Origin: Dipteris shenzhenensis | Taxonomy: Eukaryota > Polypodiophyta > Polypodiopsida > Gleicheniales | Assembly: GCA_047967505.1 (NCBI GenBank) | Contig: CM106538.1 | Strand: one strand, 5' to 3' | Length of the DNA stretch: 64,000 bases | Part shown: in pieces, positions 1 to 11,552 of the stretch | Numbering within the stretch: the first letter of the stretch is position 1 | Layout: each line of letters opens with the position of its first letter | The notes under the pieces: model-generated | The model's database searches: none | What the model was told of the DNA's origin: nothing | Seen by the model: the letters and a program-made list of their open reading frames with translations, nothing else | Translations under genes and position numbers: made by a program

Positions 1-1
1 T

Positions 2-832
2 GATTACTTTACAAAATGGGCTGAAGCTAAAGCAGTCAGAAAGGCAGATGCCAAAAGCACGGCAAGATTCTTGTACGAACATGTGATCACCCGATTCGGA
101 TGCCCCCTTGAAATTGTGTCGGATAGAGGCACACATTTTGTCAATGAGGTAATCCAAGAACTCTTGTCTGGCTTCATGGTCATTCATAGAAAAAGCACAC
201 CCTACTACCCCCAAGGGAATGGATTAGCAGAATCCACAAACAAAATCATATGCAATATCCTCACCAAGGTAGTAGAACCGCAGCGTTCTGATTGGGCAGA
301 GAAACTGAATGCAGCCTTATGGGCATACAGAACCACATTCAAGGTCAGTACAGGGAACACACCTTTTCAATTGGTGTACGGCCTTGAAGCCGTGGTCCCA
401 CTTGAATTTATAATACCAAGTCTGCGCATCGCAATACAAGAACGCATGGGTGATCATGAGTCCTTGAAAGAAAGGCTCTGTCAGTTGGAAAAGCATACAG
501 AGACAAGACTAGTCGCTTATCATGCCATGACAATAGAAAAACGTCGAAGAAAGGCATGGTTTGACAGGAATCTAAAAGCTAAAGACATCAAGGAAGGCGA
601 CTTAGTCCTGTTATACAATGCCAAAGTACACAAGGGAAAACTGAAATATCTAGGTCAAGGACCCTACCGAGTACGAAAGATGAATCCCATTGGAGCTGTG
701 CTACTTGAAACACTAGATGGAGTCCAATTCAACACAACAATAAACGGGAGCCGACTGAAGCACTACTACGTCAACACGCGAGCCATCCCCGACAAAAACG
801 AAGATTTGGGAAACCAAGTCTTCCTTAGTTAG
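2..832 (+). CDS. Ty3/gypsy integrase C-terminal part (5' truncated by window edge)
   Basis: The frame is open from base 2, before the first ATG at 71, so the gene begins outside the window. Seen: the DYFTKWAEA strand at the very start, the second catalytic Asp in SDRGTHF, and the catalytic Glu in YPQGNGLAESTNK. The usual WAYRTT and PFQLVYG segments follow, then a GDLVLL...GPYRV C-terminal module typical of gypsy integrases. The first catalytic Asp would lie upstream of the window. No stop interrupts these 276 codons, so this is the best-preserved retroelement frame here. The protein inserts element cDNA into the genome. The frame ends in LS followed by TAG; the element's 3' untranslated region and probable LTR follow. 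Family assignment is firm; the exact clade cannot be given. Confidence 0.92.
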   Translation, partial: DYFTKWAEAKAVRKADAKSTARFLYEHVITRFGCPLEIVSDRGTHFVNEVIQELLSGFMVIHRKSTPYYPQGNGLAESTNKIICNILTKVVEPQRSDWAEKLNAALWAYRTTFKVSTGNTPFQLVYGLEAVVPLEFIIPSLRIAIQERMGDHESLKERLCQLEKHTETRLVAYHAMTIEKRRRKAWFDRNLKAKDIKEGDLVLLYNAKVHKGKLKYLGQGPYRVRKMNPIGAVLLETLDGVQFNTTINGSRLKHYYVNTRAIPDKNEDLGNQVFLS

Positions 833-1740
833 GATTAGATTGTATCACAAGCACTCACTCACATATGCACGTTTTTGCACATATAGTTTGCACTAGATTG
901 TTACACGCACACTCACTGCATACGCACGTTTTTTGCACATTAGGGATGTTTGAGTCTTAGTTTCCCTATCAAATCCCACAAATAAGCATATAGTTAGACA
1001 CATCACATGCACTCACATGATTTTGCATAGGCACATAATAGATTGCATAAAAAAATAGTATCACACACTTTCATTCCATACTCTCAAAGCATGCAATGAA
1101 TTCACACGCAGTACACAAAGCTATGCCAAAACTCAAGATGAATTGGCAACAGAGTCTGCAGCCTCCGCAACGAGACCCCCGCCAAACATCACAGCCGTCT
1201 CCTATATGCAAAAATATCAAACTTGCATACTAATTATCTACAAGCTCAATGCTACGGGTGCAATCGCATCCAACATGTATGCAAGATAGCAAGAAATGAC
1301 AGCCTCAACAACGAGACCCCCACCAAATCTCTTCCCAAGAAGATTCGATGGCAGCGTCCGCAACCTCAGCAACGAGATCCCCTCTGACATTCATAGTCAT
1401 CTACCCCTCCTTAAGTGGAGACAAGCTTCTTGACCAACATCCTTTATACCAATCCTCCACAACGAGACCCCCGCTAAACCTCTTCCCAAGAAGATTCGAT
1501 GGCAGCATCCGCAACCTCAGCAACGAGATCCCCTCTGGCAATCATAGTCATCTACCCCTCCTTAAGAGGAGATAAGTTTCTTGACTATTGACTACAAATT
1601 GTGTGGTGCAAAAGCATTATAGCAGGAACGACTCGCATACCACAAGCTAAATAGCCACTGAATTATGCACATGGCATCCCAACTCTGAAATCAAAATAAG
1701 CCATAACCCGAGGATGGGTAATAAAATGGATCCGGGAGTA
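833..1740 (+). repeat. 3' non-coding region of the gypsy element with internal tandem duplications
   Basis: No gene is seen. Two near-identical stretches rich in cactcactcacat/gcacgttttttgcacat lie at about 834-888 and 890-945. A block containing acgagacccc...ttcccaagaagattcgatggcag is repeated in tandem with a period of 151 bp (starts near 1311 and 1462), and a shorter relative lies near 1165. The short plus-strand frame at 1348-1575 is only this repeat read in one frame. Confidence 0.75.
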
Positions 1741-1775
1741 TGTTGACTCTGTGCCAACATGAACTTATGAAGAAA

Positions 1776-2075
1776 GAGAAGGTGATACAACTTTGTGATA
1801 CAACTTTGTGTTACAACTTTGTGTTACAACTTCTAGACACAACTTTATGTTACGACTTTGTGTAACAACTTTGTGTTACGAGTTTGTCTACATGAAGAGA
1901 GAGAATGTGTTACGACTTTGTGATACAATTTTGTGACACAACTTTGTGTTACAACTTTGTGTTACAACTTTGTGTAACAACTTTGTGTTACATCTTCTAC
2001 ATGAAGAGGGAGAATGTGTTACAACTTTGTGTTACAACTTTGTGTAACAACTTTGTGTAACGACTTTGTGTTACA
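1776..2075. repeat. 13-bp minisatellite (gtgttacaacttt)n
   Basis: About twenty imperfect copies of gtgttacaacttt and variants gtgtaacaacttt and gtgttacgacttt occur in tandem. They are interrupted by related spacers that contain acatgaagagagagaatg. The array lies directly upstream of the TATA-like box at 2102, a position where LTR enhancers often sit. Confidence 0.85.
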
Positions 2076-2269
2076 TGCAGAGAGAGAAGCTCTCCAACTT
2101 GTATAAATACCCCATAATGGAATGAAGCCCACACTCTTGGGGCATTGTGTTGAGTCTACATTGGTATTCCAAGCATTTGTCTCAAGTGTCCATGCTTCCT
2201 TGCACTGCACGTCCAAAAGCATGTCCTAACCTTGCAACCCTTCTTCCCTCTCCTCCAACCCTGCAACCC

Positions 2270-2405
2270 ATCCTCTCCCTCTCCTCCTCCCTTCTCCCTC
2301 CTCCTCCTCCTCCTCCTCCTCCTCCCTCCTCCTCCCTCCTCCTCCTCCTCCTCTCTCCTCCCTCTTCCTCCTCCTCTTCCCTTCTCCTCCTTCCTCCTCT
2401 CCCTC
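2270..2405. repeat. (CCT)n microsatellite
   Basis: A nearly pure pyrimidine tract of TCC/CCT triplets. It produces long proline/serine/leucine frames on the plus strand and Glu/Gly/Arg frames on the minus strand. These are low-complexity artefacts, not genes. Confidence 0.9.
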
Positions 2406-2900
2406 TTACTTCACCCATGCTCTTACACCTTCTTCCTCTCCCACTCCTATACTTTCCTAAACCCTTAAACTCAATGATCTACGAGGGAGACGAGTTCTCC
2501 ACCATGTACTCTACTCTGAACCTTGGATCCTCCTCCTAACCCTGAACTCCTTCTAAACCTTGGAACCTCCTTCTGAACCCTGGAACTCTTTCTAACCCTG
2601 AACTCTTTCTAAACCTTGGAACCTCCTTCTGAACCCTTAAACTCCTCCTAAACCTTACAACCCCCAATGAAGGCGAAAGCCTTCATTACCCCAACAACAA
2701 TGGTTTACGTGCCTTCTACACATGCTTGCATTATGTTTACTCACCACACTTAAACCTACGTCTCTCACCGGAACACGACTCGAGGTCCTAAGCTACATAT
2801 ATACTACAACGACAATTCCAATATATCTGTAGGTGACAAAAAGCCTCGGAACCCTGCAACATAGAATACCCAGCTCTTCCTGCGGAAGCAGTAGGAAAGA

Positions 2901-4469
2901 GCCAACACAACACATCTTTGTGCTCCACAACCCACCATTCTTCCCCTATCTATCTTCTCAGACCAAATAGAGAGATACGATTATTCTTAATCATTCGTCA
3001 ATATTTTCCCTTCCAATGGAAACAACTCAGTATGATGGGGTAGCATAACTCTTCTTGTTACTTGATGAAAATGGTTTGCATTGTGTGTCAAGTGTACACT
3101 ATAGCTTACATAAAAGGACATTGCCACCAACGACTAGAGTCGAAACCCGATCCTTCGGTCAAAGTACAATCAGAACCAAAACCCAAAAAGTAAGTGCTAA
3201 AGCAAAAAAACGCCATCCCTAACCTCTAGAGGTTGCTCTCTTCATACCCATAGAACTATGGGCGTGCGCAAGGATTCTTACCAAATCAAATGGAAATGTG
3301 CTATCATAGGTAGCGACCTTGTCCTCCGATCATAGCAGAGATAGGATACCAAGTCATGATCCAAAGTGAAAGCTAATCTTGAGCTGGCCACTATTGAAGG
3401 CCAAAAACTAAATCAATCCGTAAAACAAAGAGGAAGATCAACATACAATATCATCCAAATTGTACAATCTCACCGGAAGATGCTCAAAGAAAAGATTCAT
3501 ATTTTCAAATATTCTCATCCACAGAAACACATCCAAAGCCCTTTTCAAAATCAAGATTAGGCACGTTGTTAAGTTGTAGGCAATGTGAAAATGGTAGGTC
3601 GCAAGCTGTGCCAAAGCCAAGAGCTTATCTAGGCATCGCATTATGGCAAAGGTGATGAGCCAAAGCCCCTTCCCGCTACTCCTCATTGCTATCCACCCTC
3701 TTGTATTCTCTTGGAAAGGCCTCTTTTACCTCCTAAGATACATACACTCCAAGCTCTTAGCTAGCTTATAGATAGTACCTACTCATTGCTAACCTCCCTC
3801 TCATATTCTTTTGGAAAGGCCTCTACTACCTCCTAAGATACAGACACTCCAAGCTCTTAGCAAGCTTACACCCATTCATCACCCCCTCATCCTCTACAAT
3901 AGCAAAAAAGCTCTTGAGTTTGGCCTCTTGGAGACCTATGCCATCCCTCAGATCTCTCGCATCCTTAAAATGATTGATGATGATACAAATACCTTGGTTG
4001 AGGAATTGTCAACGGAGGCCGAGGATCACTTGCCCTTTGTCAAAGGAATTTCCTCCATGAACTTTCACAACCTATTAACAACTCGGAGTATCTTGATGCC
4101 TTCTCCATCTTCATCTTATTGCCTATGCCTGGCATAGCTTTCGTGTTGTTTCTCTTCTTTCTGGTTGTAATATTATTTCTTATGCCTTCAACCTCCAAAA
4201 ATGGCTATATATTTTGGCAAGGTAGCTAAGTTGTCCTCAACATTGAAATCTACAAAGGTAGAAAGAAACCTGAAGTCATCTGGAAATGTTGATTGTTGCA
4301 GCATAGTCCTTAGGCTACCTCCATGGCATCATCGAGAGGATATAAACTATATTGGCATCAGCTATTTTTTATCTCCACTAACTTCTCAGATTATGTGATA
4401 GCATTGTATTACATGATGCTTGTTCTACATATCAAATGGAATGTTGTTATAAATAGCTTCATACACTTT
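2901..4469. other. No recognisable gene; contains one tandem duplication
   Basis: Only short frames without family resemblance are present, for example the plus-strand frame at 3811-4137. A block of about 100 bp beginning ctcattgcta and containing ttggaaaggcctc...ctcctaagatac is repeated in tandem (copies near 3684 and 3784). Confidence 0.6.
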
Positions 4470-5531
4470 AGAGGACAATACATATGTTCTCACACGTCCT
4501 TTCTGTTCCTAAAAGCATGTACTCGTATGGATTTCCTTGAGTTTGCTTGTACCAAAATCCCTTGACCACAAATGAGACTCGACCACAAACATTCCCCCAT
4601 GCATCCTTAAGTGGAACGTCTATCTTTTCCTTCCCCTGTGTGCATTTTACAATATAGAAATCCACAAGCTCATCATTGTCACGTAACATCAAAATTATCA
4701 CCAACACAAAGTGCATCACTCAAGGCATCATGATGTCCTTCAAATGCTAGATCATCAGTTTCGTCCTCATCTTCAATGATATTCTTTGAGCGTTGTAGGG
4801 TAACATACTTGGAAAAAGGCACATGTGATGTATTGGAAAACCTCCTCCATTCGCCCTCCTGCATGCAGGCACTGCATGCAGGCACTACAAAAACATGAAA
4901 AATTTCTTGCACCTTAAAGTTGTTCCATTTGTTAAAGAATAGCCCGACACACAATGCAACTCACATGAATTAGGCATAGCTTTACAATCCCAATTCTTGC
5001 TTCTGTCCACATCATCTTCCTTGACTTCCCAAAACACTCGGGTAACGGGTCGAGCCTTTGAGGGGTATGTGGCGTCGGCCCCTTCGGACAATGTCTCTCT
5101 TAGAAATAACACCACTTTATTTGCACATTGGAGCCTTGCACCATTTGGCTTTAGTTGCTCATGAGTGAGATGCCTTTTAAGAACAGCCCTTGCACCATCG
5201 TGTTCACCATTTCCATGTCCTAAATCAAAAAAATTATGTGTCATTTTCATTCCTGTCACTGTGCCATATCGAGCAACAAGTAAAAAGGCCTCTTTGCTTT
5301 GAATTGTGAGGCTGCTCCATTTGACCACACCCAATGTTCATTGAACTGAATGCCTTGATATTTCAACCACTTATAATGGAGCATAAAGCAATGCTGAACA
5401 AAAAGAGTGTCATGCATCCTATCATCGGATATATAAAAGTGATAGTATTTGTGGACGATGCCTACAATATGCACATACGTAATTTGGACAAAGATTGTAA
5501 CTTAGTTGGAGTGCCAATGCATGGATTGGAT
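4470..5531 (-). pseudogene. Family-Z transposon protein, C-terminal half (interrupted gene)
   Basis: This is the downstream part of a minus-strand gene whose upstream part lies at 10858-11552, beyond the inserted copia element. Seen in order: QSMHWHSN, a TAA stop, VTIFVQITYVH, YYHFYISDDRMHDT, FVQHCF, HWVWSNGAASQFKAK, TGMKMTHNFF, GHGNGEHDGARAVLKR, and a C-terminal DNDELVDFYIVKC...DAWGNVCG segment. I recall this layout (ENYxFK / DGxxxQFK / GHGKGExDG) from uncharacterised transposon-like proteins and read it as a possible RNase-H-like D-D-E core. The second acidic position is Asn here (WSNG). Frameshifts near 5275, 4905 and 4690 and the TAA show the copy is dead. The family is recognised by motif memory only; the function is inferred. 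Confidence 0.6.
5527..5531 (+). repeat. Target-site duplication TGGAT, left copy
   Basis: TGGAT immediately precedes the 5' LTR and recurs at 10858-10862 immediately after the 3' LTR. Five bases is the size copia integrases produce. Confidence 0.93.
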
Positions 5532-6257
5532 TGTTAGATATCAATGCTCCACTCTCATGTAACTACGCAGGAACCAGCTAACTCTACTTGTAAGCCTCCC
5601 ATATGAGGAGAAGGCATTTGAGTAGCTCGCTTATCCAGTAGGTCCTGGTTTGGACACCAGATGGGGGCCATGTCCTGATGGCTGGACGGCTTCAAATAGA
5701 GTTGGCACATTGCCAACTAGGCTACATGCAAGTGCGGGAAGGCATCCCATAACTGATCGCACTGATGGTAGATGGAGCATTTTTCGGGGCACAGCACACT
5801 CTCGGGCTACGGGGCCCGTTTGTGGAGCCCCAGATGATCTCGGATGGATCTGGGCCGAACTGAGACTGTAGGTTATTTCTCTATTCTACGCCACAGTTCT
5901 AACGTGTGGTCAGTGGCCTATTTCGACCTCCAATCGGCCGTTTTGAGCCGATTGGGTCGGTCTCCCAATTGGGTCTAACCGACTATGACTGGTGGCTATA
6001 TAGAAGCAAGCCCATGAAGCCCATCATCATCACTGGCTACAACAACCCTGATTCCTTAGCATCCAGCCTCCGTCCTCTATTGTTTCTAGCATGCCATCGA
6101 AGCTTCTCACATAGGAGCGCACGGCTGGGAGGCATTGCCTTCTATTGCAACAATTTTATAGTAATTAGATTTTTGATTCTCCATACTATCTGCTTTTCTC
6201 TCTTGCATACGAGATCCTATTATCTGTTGAGCACAGACGTTGTATTGTTTTCTTAGA
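5532..6257 (+). repeat. 5' LTR of copia family A
   Basis: 726 bp. It starts TGTTAGATATCAATGC and ends TTTTCTTAGA, where the other two copies of this LTR in the window end TTTTCTTACA; the terminal CA has mutated. A tatataga element near 5997 (tatataagag in the other copies) is a plausible TATA box. Confidence 0.93.
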
Positions 6258-6270
6258 TGGTATTAGAGCT
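6258..6270 (+). promoter_or_regulatory. tRNA-iMet primer-binding site of copia family A
   Basis: TGGTATTAGAGC abuts the 5' LTR. It differs by one base from TGGTATCAGAGC, the complement of the plant initiator tRNA-Met 3' end used by most copia elements. Confidence 0.9.
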
Positions 6271-6327
6271 TGGGCTCTAGCAAGAAGATTTGGTAGGGTG
6301 TTTCTGTTTGTGAGCAGATTGTGAGAG

Positions 6328-9300
6328 ATGGCCCAACCTGCAAGACTGCGAATCCCATTATTCGGCGAAAGCGAAAAGTTGGACGGCACTAACTATCCAC
6401 TTTGGAAGTTCAAGACGAAGACCATCCTAAGCGCATACGAGCTTTGGGATACTGCTACTGGGGTGGACGTGAAGCCGGTTACGAGATCGAATCCAACCAA
6501 TGCAGGACAACAAATAGTACAAACTGTAGATCATATTCTCGCTGGACAAGAAGAAATGTAGATGCACTGTGTCCTATTCTGCAGTGTAAGTGATTCTGTC
6601 ATGGCATTAATTCAACATGTCAAGAATCTGCGTGATTAGATGGTTGCGATTGGCATCACCATCACTAGCGAGAATCTAGCACGAAGGTGCGTATGGATTC
6701 TCCCACCAAAGTATGACGGTCTTGTTATGGCGCTGAATACACAGAACATAAATCTGCCCCTCAACTTTGAGGATTTCAGTGCGATGCTTTTGGAGGAGGA
6801 GATGCGTCAAAAGATGAGGACTGGAGAAGATTCGGCTTTCTCGGCTAGATCAAAGAAAGGTAAGGGTAAGGACTCTGGTAACCCATCTTCTTCTTATGAT
6901 AAAAAGAGAAAGAAGAAGATCAAGTGCTTCTATTGCAACAAGGCAGGGCACAAGAAGAATGAGTGCCAAAAGAAGATTGCAGATGATGAGAAGAACAGAG
7001 TAAAGAAAGAGTCCAGCAAAAGTGCGTAGCCAGTACCAGTAGAGCTATTCGTAGCAATTGAGGAGATTTGCGCGGAGGCAGTTCATGTACTTGCAGATGA
7101 ACCTTGGATTATTGACAATGGTGCATCATGCCACATGACCAGTCAGAAGGATTGATATACCTCTCTACATTTGGTAGGGAATGACATCCTGGTAGCAGTT
7201 GGCAATGATGCAAAATGTCCAGCAAAATGAAAAGGTATGATTGCTCTCAAGTCAGATGGAGTTGTAAAACAGTTGTCCGATGTTCTTTATGTGCCAGATA
7301 TTAAGAGGAACTTGTTGTCCATTTCTACGATCATAGATCGGGACCTCAAATTCACTTCGATAAGAATGGTGCACAGATTTTGGATCTTCAAGGGAAGGTC
7401 ATTGGTAAAGGTACACGATGCAACAACATCTACGAACTCTCAGCTTTCAATGCTCGAGCCGATGTGAGCAACACTAAGCTGTGGCATGAGAGGTTTGGTC
7501 ATCTAAACCTTAGTTCTTTAAAGGAGATGCATAAAAGTGGAATGATTACAGACCTACTAGAAATTACAGATCTGCAGGATGTATGTAAAGCTTGCATGAT
7601 GGGCAAGCAGCATCGGCAGCCCTTTCCTAAAGAGGCCAGTAGGGCAAAGGCTCCTCTAGAGCTCGTTCACACGAACCTCTGTAGAAAGATGGAGATGGAA
7701 GCTTTGGGTGGTTCCTACTACTTCATGATGCTGATCGACCACTACAGTAGAAGGATATGGATATACTTCCTGAAGACAAAAGATGATGCTTTTAGTAAGT
7801 TCAAGGAATGGCATGTAATGGTCGAGAAAGAAACGGGGAAGGAGGTGAAGAAGTTGAGATCAGACAGAGGTGGAGAGTTCACATCAAGTGAATTCAAAAG
7901 TTACTGCAAAAGTCATGGGATCAAGAGGCAAAAACCCCCGCCACATACATCACAGTAAAATGGAGTAGCATAGCGCAAGATGCACGGAGGATGCACGTCA
8001 TCTGCGAAATGGGCAGGAGTATGATGAAAGGGAAAGATTTGCCAAAGACTTTCTGGGCTGAAGCATGTAACACGGCAGTTTACATTCTGAATCATAGCTA
8101 CATGAAGTCCTTGATGCTAACAGGACCAAATGGGAACCAAAGAGCCGAAAGTGTATTTTCTTGGGCTACAGTGAAGAGATGAAGGGTTACTATCTCTATA
8201 ATCCTATTACCAAGAAGGTAATAGTAAGTCACGATGTGGTCTTCTTAGAACAGCCGCATCAATTGGAGGAGGATGCTTTCTTCCCAGACAACCAGGAATA
8301 GGATATCCATCCAGTACAACCACCAATAGCAGACCGAACTCCCCCAATGGTGCTTGGGAGGATTCAAGATAAAGAAGAGGAAGAAGAGCCTACAGAATGA
8401 CAATGGCAACGGCCATTCCCAAAGTGGTTAAAGCAGCTTTTAATGGCAGAGAACCTCCAACCATTGAGGAGGAACCATCCGAACACTGCCGGTCCAAGAG
8501 ATTAGAGGAGCAAAGAAGGGCACAGGAACAATTGGTCAACTACGCTTTGATGACAGAGGTGATCCGTGCTGAAGAACCCAAGTGTCTTGAAGAAGCACAG
8601 GGTGATGATAGGTGGATGGAGGCTATGCAGTTGGAGTATGGCTCCATAATGAAGAACAACACTTGGGACCTTGTGGATTGACCACCAAAATGCAAAGTCA
8701 TTGGCACCAAGTGGGTGTACAAGATCAAGTACAAGTTCGACGGCATGTTGGATAAGTAAAGGCTCAACTCATGGCAAAAGGATTCGCACAGGTACATGGT
8801 TTTGATTATCAAGATACTTTTTCTCCCACAGCTCGACTAACCACAATTCACAGTGTTTTGGCTTTAGTAGCATAGGAAAGTTGGCCCGTGCTTCCGATGG
8901 AGGTAAAATCCACCTTTTTGAATGCAGATCTCAAGGAGGAGGTATACATGGAACAACCACCAGGTTTTGTGATCCCTGGTTCAGAAGGTAAAGTTTGTAA
9001 ATTAAAGAAGGCAATTTACAGGCTAAAATAGGCCCCACAAGCATGGTACTAGCGGATCAATGTCTACTTTCTACAAAACGGGTTGAGAAGGAGCCCATCT
9101 GATGCAAATGTTGATATCTACAGAAAAGGAGGCAGGTGTATGATTGTGGTCCTTTATGTGGACGACCTTGTCATATCAGGGAACCATGAAGAAAAGATCT
9201 CGCAGACAAAGCAGGTGCTAGGAAGAGAGTTTGAAATGACAGACCTCGGACTGATGCATTTCTGTTTGGGGATTGAAGTTTGGCAAGAGCCAAAATAGAT

Positions 9301-10098
9301 CTTCATTTCATAGCTGAAGTATGCTGGAGAGATACTGAAGGCATTTGGCATGGCTGAGTGCAAGACAGTTGGCACTCCTATGGAGGTTGACGTGAAGCTC
9401 TCAAATGAGGATTCATCACCATTGGTGGACGAAGCGAAGTATAGAAGGCTTGTGGGCAGTTTGATTTACTTGTGCAACATGCGACCGGACATCAGCTTTG
9501 CGACTGGTGTACTAAGCAAGTTTTCCAATAAGCCATGGGAGAACCATTGGAGGGCAGGGATGCAGGTGCTGAAATACATCAAAGGCACACTTGATTACGG
9601 CATCACCTATACCAAGGGCAACATCTTGACTGGACTCTGTGACTCAGATTGGGCAGGAGACGTGGATAGTAGGAGATCACTGATAGATTACTGTTTCTCA
9701 TTTGGATCTGGAGCTGTGTCATGGGTCAGCAAGAAGCAACCCACAGTTGCTCTTTCTTCTACCGAGGCTGAGTACAAAAATCAGCATGTTTTTCTTCTTG
9801 TGAGGTAGTGTGGTTGAGGAGGATTTTAGGGGACATGGGCGCAGTGTAGAACAAGCCTATGCAGTTATGATGTGACAATCAGAGTTGCATGGCAATTGCC
9901 AAGAACCCTGTGTTCCACGGTCGCACAAAACACATTGAGATTCAATATCACTTTGCATGCGAGCTCATCATGGATGGAGAGGTTGACTTGGTGTATTGTC
10001 CGACTAAAGAGAATGCTGCGGACATCTTCACGAAGGCTCTTGGAAGAGACTTGCTGGAGAGGCATCTTCATCGACTTGGCATTGGGCCGAAAAAGTAA
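6328..10098 (+). pseudogene. Copia family A gag-pol, multiply interrupted
   Basis: It starts MAQPARLRIP at 6328. Seen: a Gag core (GTNYPLWKFKTK), a CCHC knuckle (CFYCNKAGHKKNEC), and a protease motif altered to DNGAS. A GAG-pre-integrase LWHERFGH segment follows, then an integrase with LVHTNLC, where the first catalytic Asp is usual, and a later RSDRGGE. Next come a reverse transcriptase with an intact YVDDL near 9158 and RNase H with CDSDWAG and STEAEY. The RT/RNase H part continues to GRDLLERHLHRL near 10074. In-frame TAG codons at 6559, 6637, 7027, 8873, 9029, 9050, 9296 and 9311, plus frameshifts, make it non-functional. With two catalytic motifs also altered, this copy cannot be autonomous. 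Confidence 0.92.
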
Positions 10099-10128
10099 GT
10101 TCACTTGCAGGTGGACATTGAGTGGGGG

Positions 10129-10857
10129 TGTTAGATATCAATGCTCCACTCTCATGTAACTACGTGGGAACCAGCTAGCTGTACTTGTAATCCCCCCATA
10201 TGAGGAGAAGGCATTTGAGTAGCTTGGTTATCTGGTGGGTCTTGGTTTGGACACCAGATGGGGGCCATGTGTGGCCTGATGGCTGGGTGACTTTAGATAG
10301 AGTTGGCACACTACCAACTAGGCTACATGCAAGTGTGGGAAGGCATCCCATGACTGATTGCACTAAGGGTAGATAGAGCATTTCCTGAGGCAGCCCACCA
10401 CTCTCGGGCTACAGGGCCCATTTGGAGCCCTAGATGAGCGATCCCAGATGGCTCTGGGCTAAACGGAGACCGTAGGGTAGTTGCTCTATTCTGTGCCATG
10501 GTTCTAACATGTGGTCGGTGGCCTACCGACCTCTAGTCGGCTGCTTTAAGCCGACTGGGTCGGTCTCCCAATTGGGTCTAACTGACTATGATTGGTGGCT
10601 ATATAAGAGCAAGCCCGTGAAGCCCATCATCAACACTAGCTACATCAACCCTGATTCCTTAGCATCTAGCCTATGTCCTCTACAATTTCTAGCATGCCAT
10701 CGAAGCTTCTCACATAGGAGTGCACAGCTGGGAGGCAGCGCCATCTATTGTATCAGTTTTATAGTAATCAAAATTTTGATTCTCCATACTATCTACTTTT
10801 CTCTCTTGCATACGAGATCCTGTTATCTGTTGAGCACAAACATATTGTTTTCTTACA
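10129..10857 (+). repeat. 3' LTR of copia family A
   Basis: 729 bp, TGTTAGATATCAATGC...TTTTCTTACA. It is preceded by a purine-rich acattgagtggggg tract and visibly diverged from the 5' LTR at many sites, so the insertion is not recent. Confidence 0.93.
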
Positions 10858-10862
10858 TGGAT
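10858..10862 (+). repeat. Target-site duplication TGGAT, right copy
   Basis: Identical to 5527-5531. Taking one copy away puts the minus-strand family-Z frame on both sides into register (ENYTFKEQNEI on this side, QSMHWH on the other). Confidence 0.93.
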
Positions 10863-11552
10863 CTCGTTTTGTTCTTTGAAAGTGTAGTTTTCTACTATCC
10901 ACGTAAGTGAGAAAGTGTAGTTTTCTTCAGGGAAGCGAACAAGGCACTCCTTGAATTGCTCTGCTTGCCATCTATAGACAAAGTTATGCTTTATAAACTT
11001 GTTCAAGTGGTCCTTAAATATTACCAAAAGCTCCCTGCATTGCATCTCTTTGAATGAAAGAACTTTCCTTTTTTTCTTTTTTCCATCAACCATGGTTCCA
11101 ACTTGGACATCCTCAAATATCTTTATGGTGGACACTGCACGTGCAGTAAATTATTGCTCCCTTGGGCAACATGCCATTTTTCCTGCTCCACATGAAGAGC
11201 ATTGTCCCATCAAGCACTTAAGGGCATGGTAGCTGGCACCGATTGCTTTCGGGCAAAGGACAGATTCCCAAAGCACAGTTATGCTTGTGAAAGTTTTCAC
11301 ACATGCATTGCAACTATCACCTGAACCACAAATTTCACATTTGCAATTGCACTCTGCTCCATGCACACCAAAAGAGACCTATCATAAGTGGTTTACAACA
11401 TCCTTCAAAAAAGACATATGCACAGTGTGATGCAGCAGCAAGTGTACCGATCCTTAGGCTTGCGCACAAAGTAAGGCTTCAACTTCTCAAAGGCCCTTTG
11501 GTGAATCTGTACCTCTAGGTGGCTCAGTTTGAAGGCAAGAAAGAACTCCATC
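10858..11552 (-). pseudogene. Family-Z transposon protein, N-terminal/central part (interrupted gene)
   Basis: Upstream part of the gene split by copia A. It reads from an exon start after a TGTAG acceptor at about 11552: HQRAFEKLKPYFVRKPKDR, a CCC triplet, then after a frameshift CKCEICGSGDSCNAC. CLMGQCSSCGAGKMACC follows, then FIKHNFVYRWQAEQFKEC and VENYTFKEQNEI. The Cys clusters suggest a zinc-binding module ahead of the nuclease-like core. The position before ENY, where I would expect an Asp, is Val (TWIVENY). A TGA near 11412 and a further stop near 11155 break the frame. A second, more N-terminal family member is at 24330-24985. Function is inferred: transposase-like. Confidence 0.6.

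Larger units (their letters stand above)
1741..2900 (+). mobile_element. Probable 3' LTR of the gypsy element (right end not resolved)
   Basis: A purine-rich stretch (aaaatggatccgggagta) at about 1723-1740 could be the polypurine tract. It is followed by TGTTGACTC, a plausible LTR start. Inside are 13-bp tandem repeats, a TATA-like tataaatacc at 2102 and a long (CCT)n tract. The partner LTR is outside the window, so the boundaries are inference. Confidence 0.35.
5532..10857 (+). mobile_element. Complete but degenerate Ty1/copia element (family A)
   Basis: A 5.3-kb element with LTRs at 5532-6257 and 10129-10857, both reading TGTTAGATATC...TTCTTACA (TTCTTAGA in the left copy). It has a tRNA-Met primer site directly after the left LTR, a G-rich polypurine tract before the right LTR, and a perfect 5-bp target duplication. 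Internal order is gag, zinc knuckle, protease, integrase, reverse transcriptase, RNase H, which is the copia order. The coding region is broken by many stops. It sits in and splits the minus-strand family-Z gene. Confidence 0.95.

Noticed and set aside
2147-2539. Proline/serine-rich 130-codon frame
   Set aside because: Generated by the (CCT)n microsatellite inside the probable gypsy LTR.
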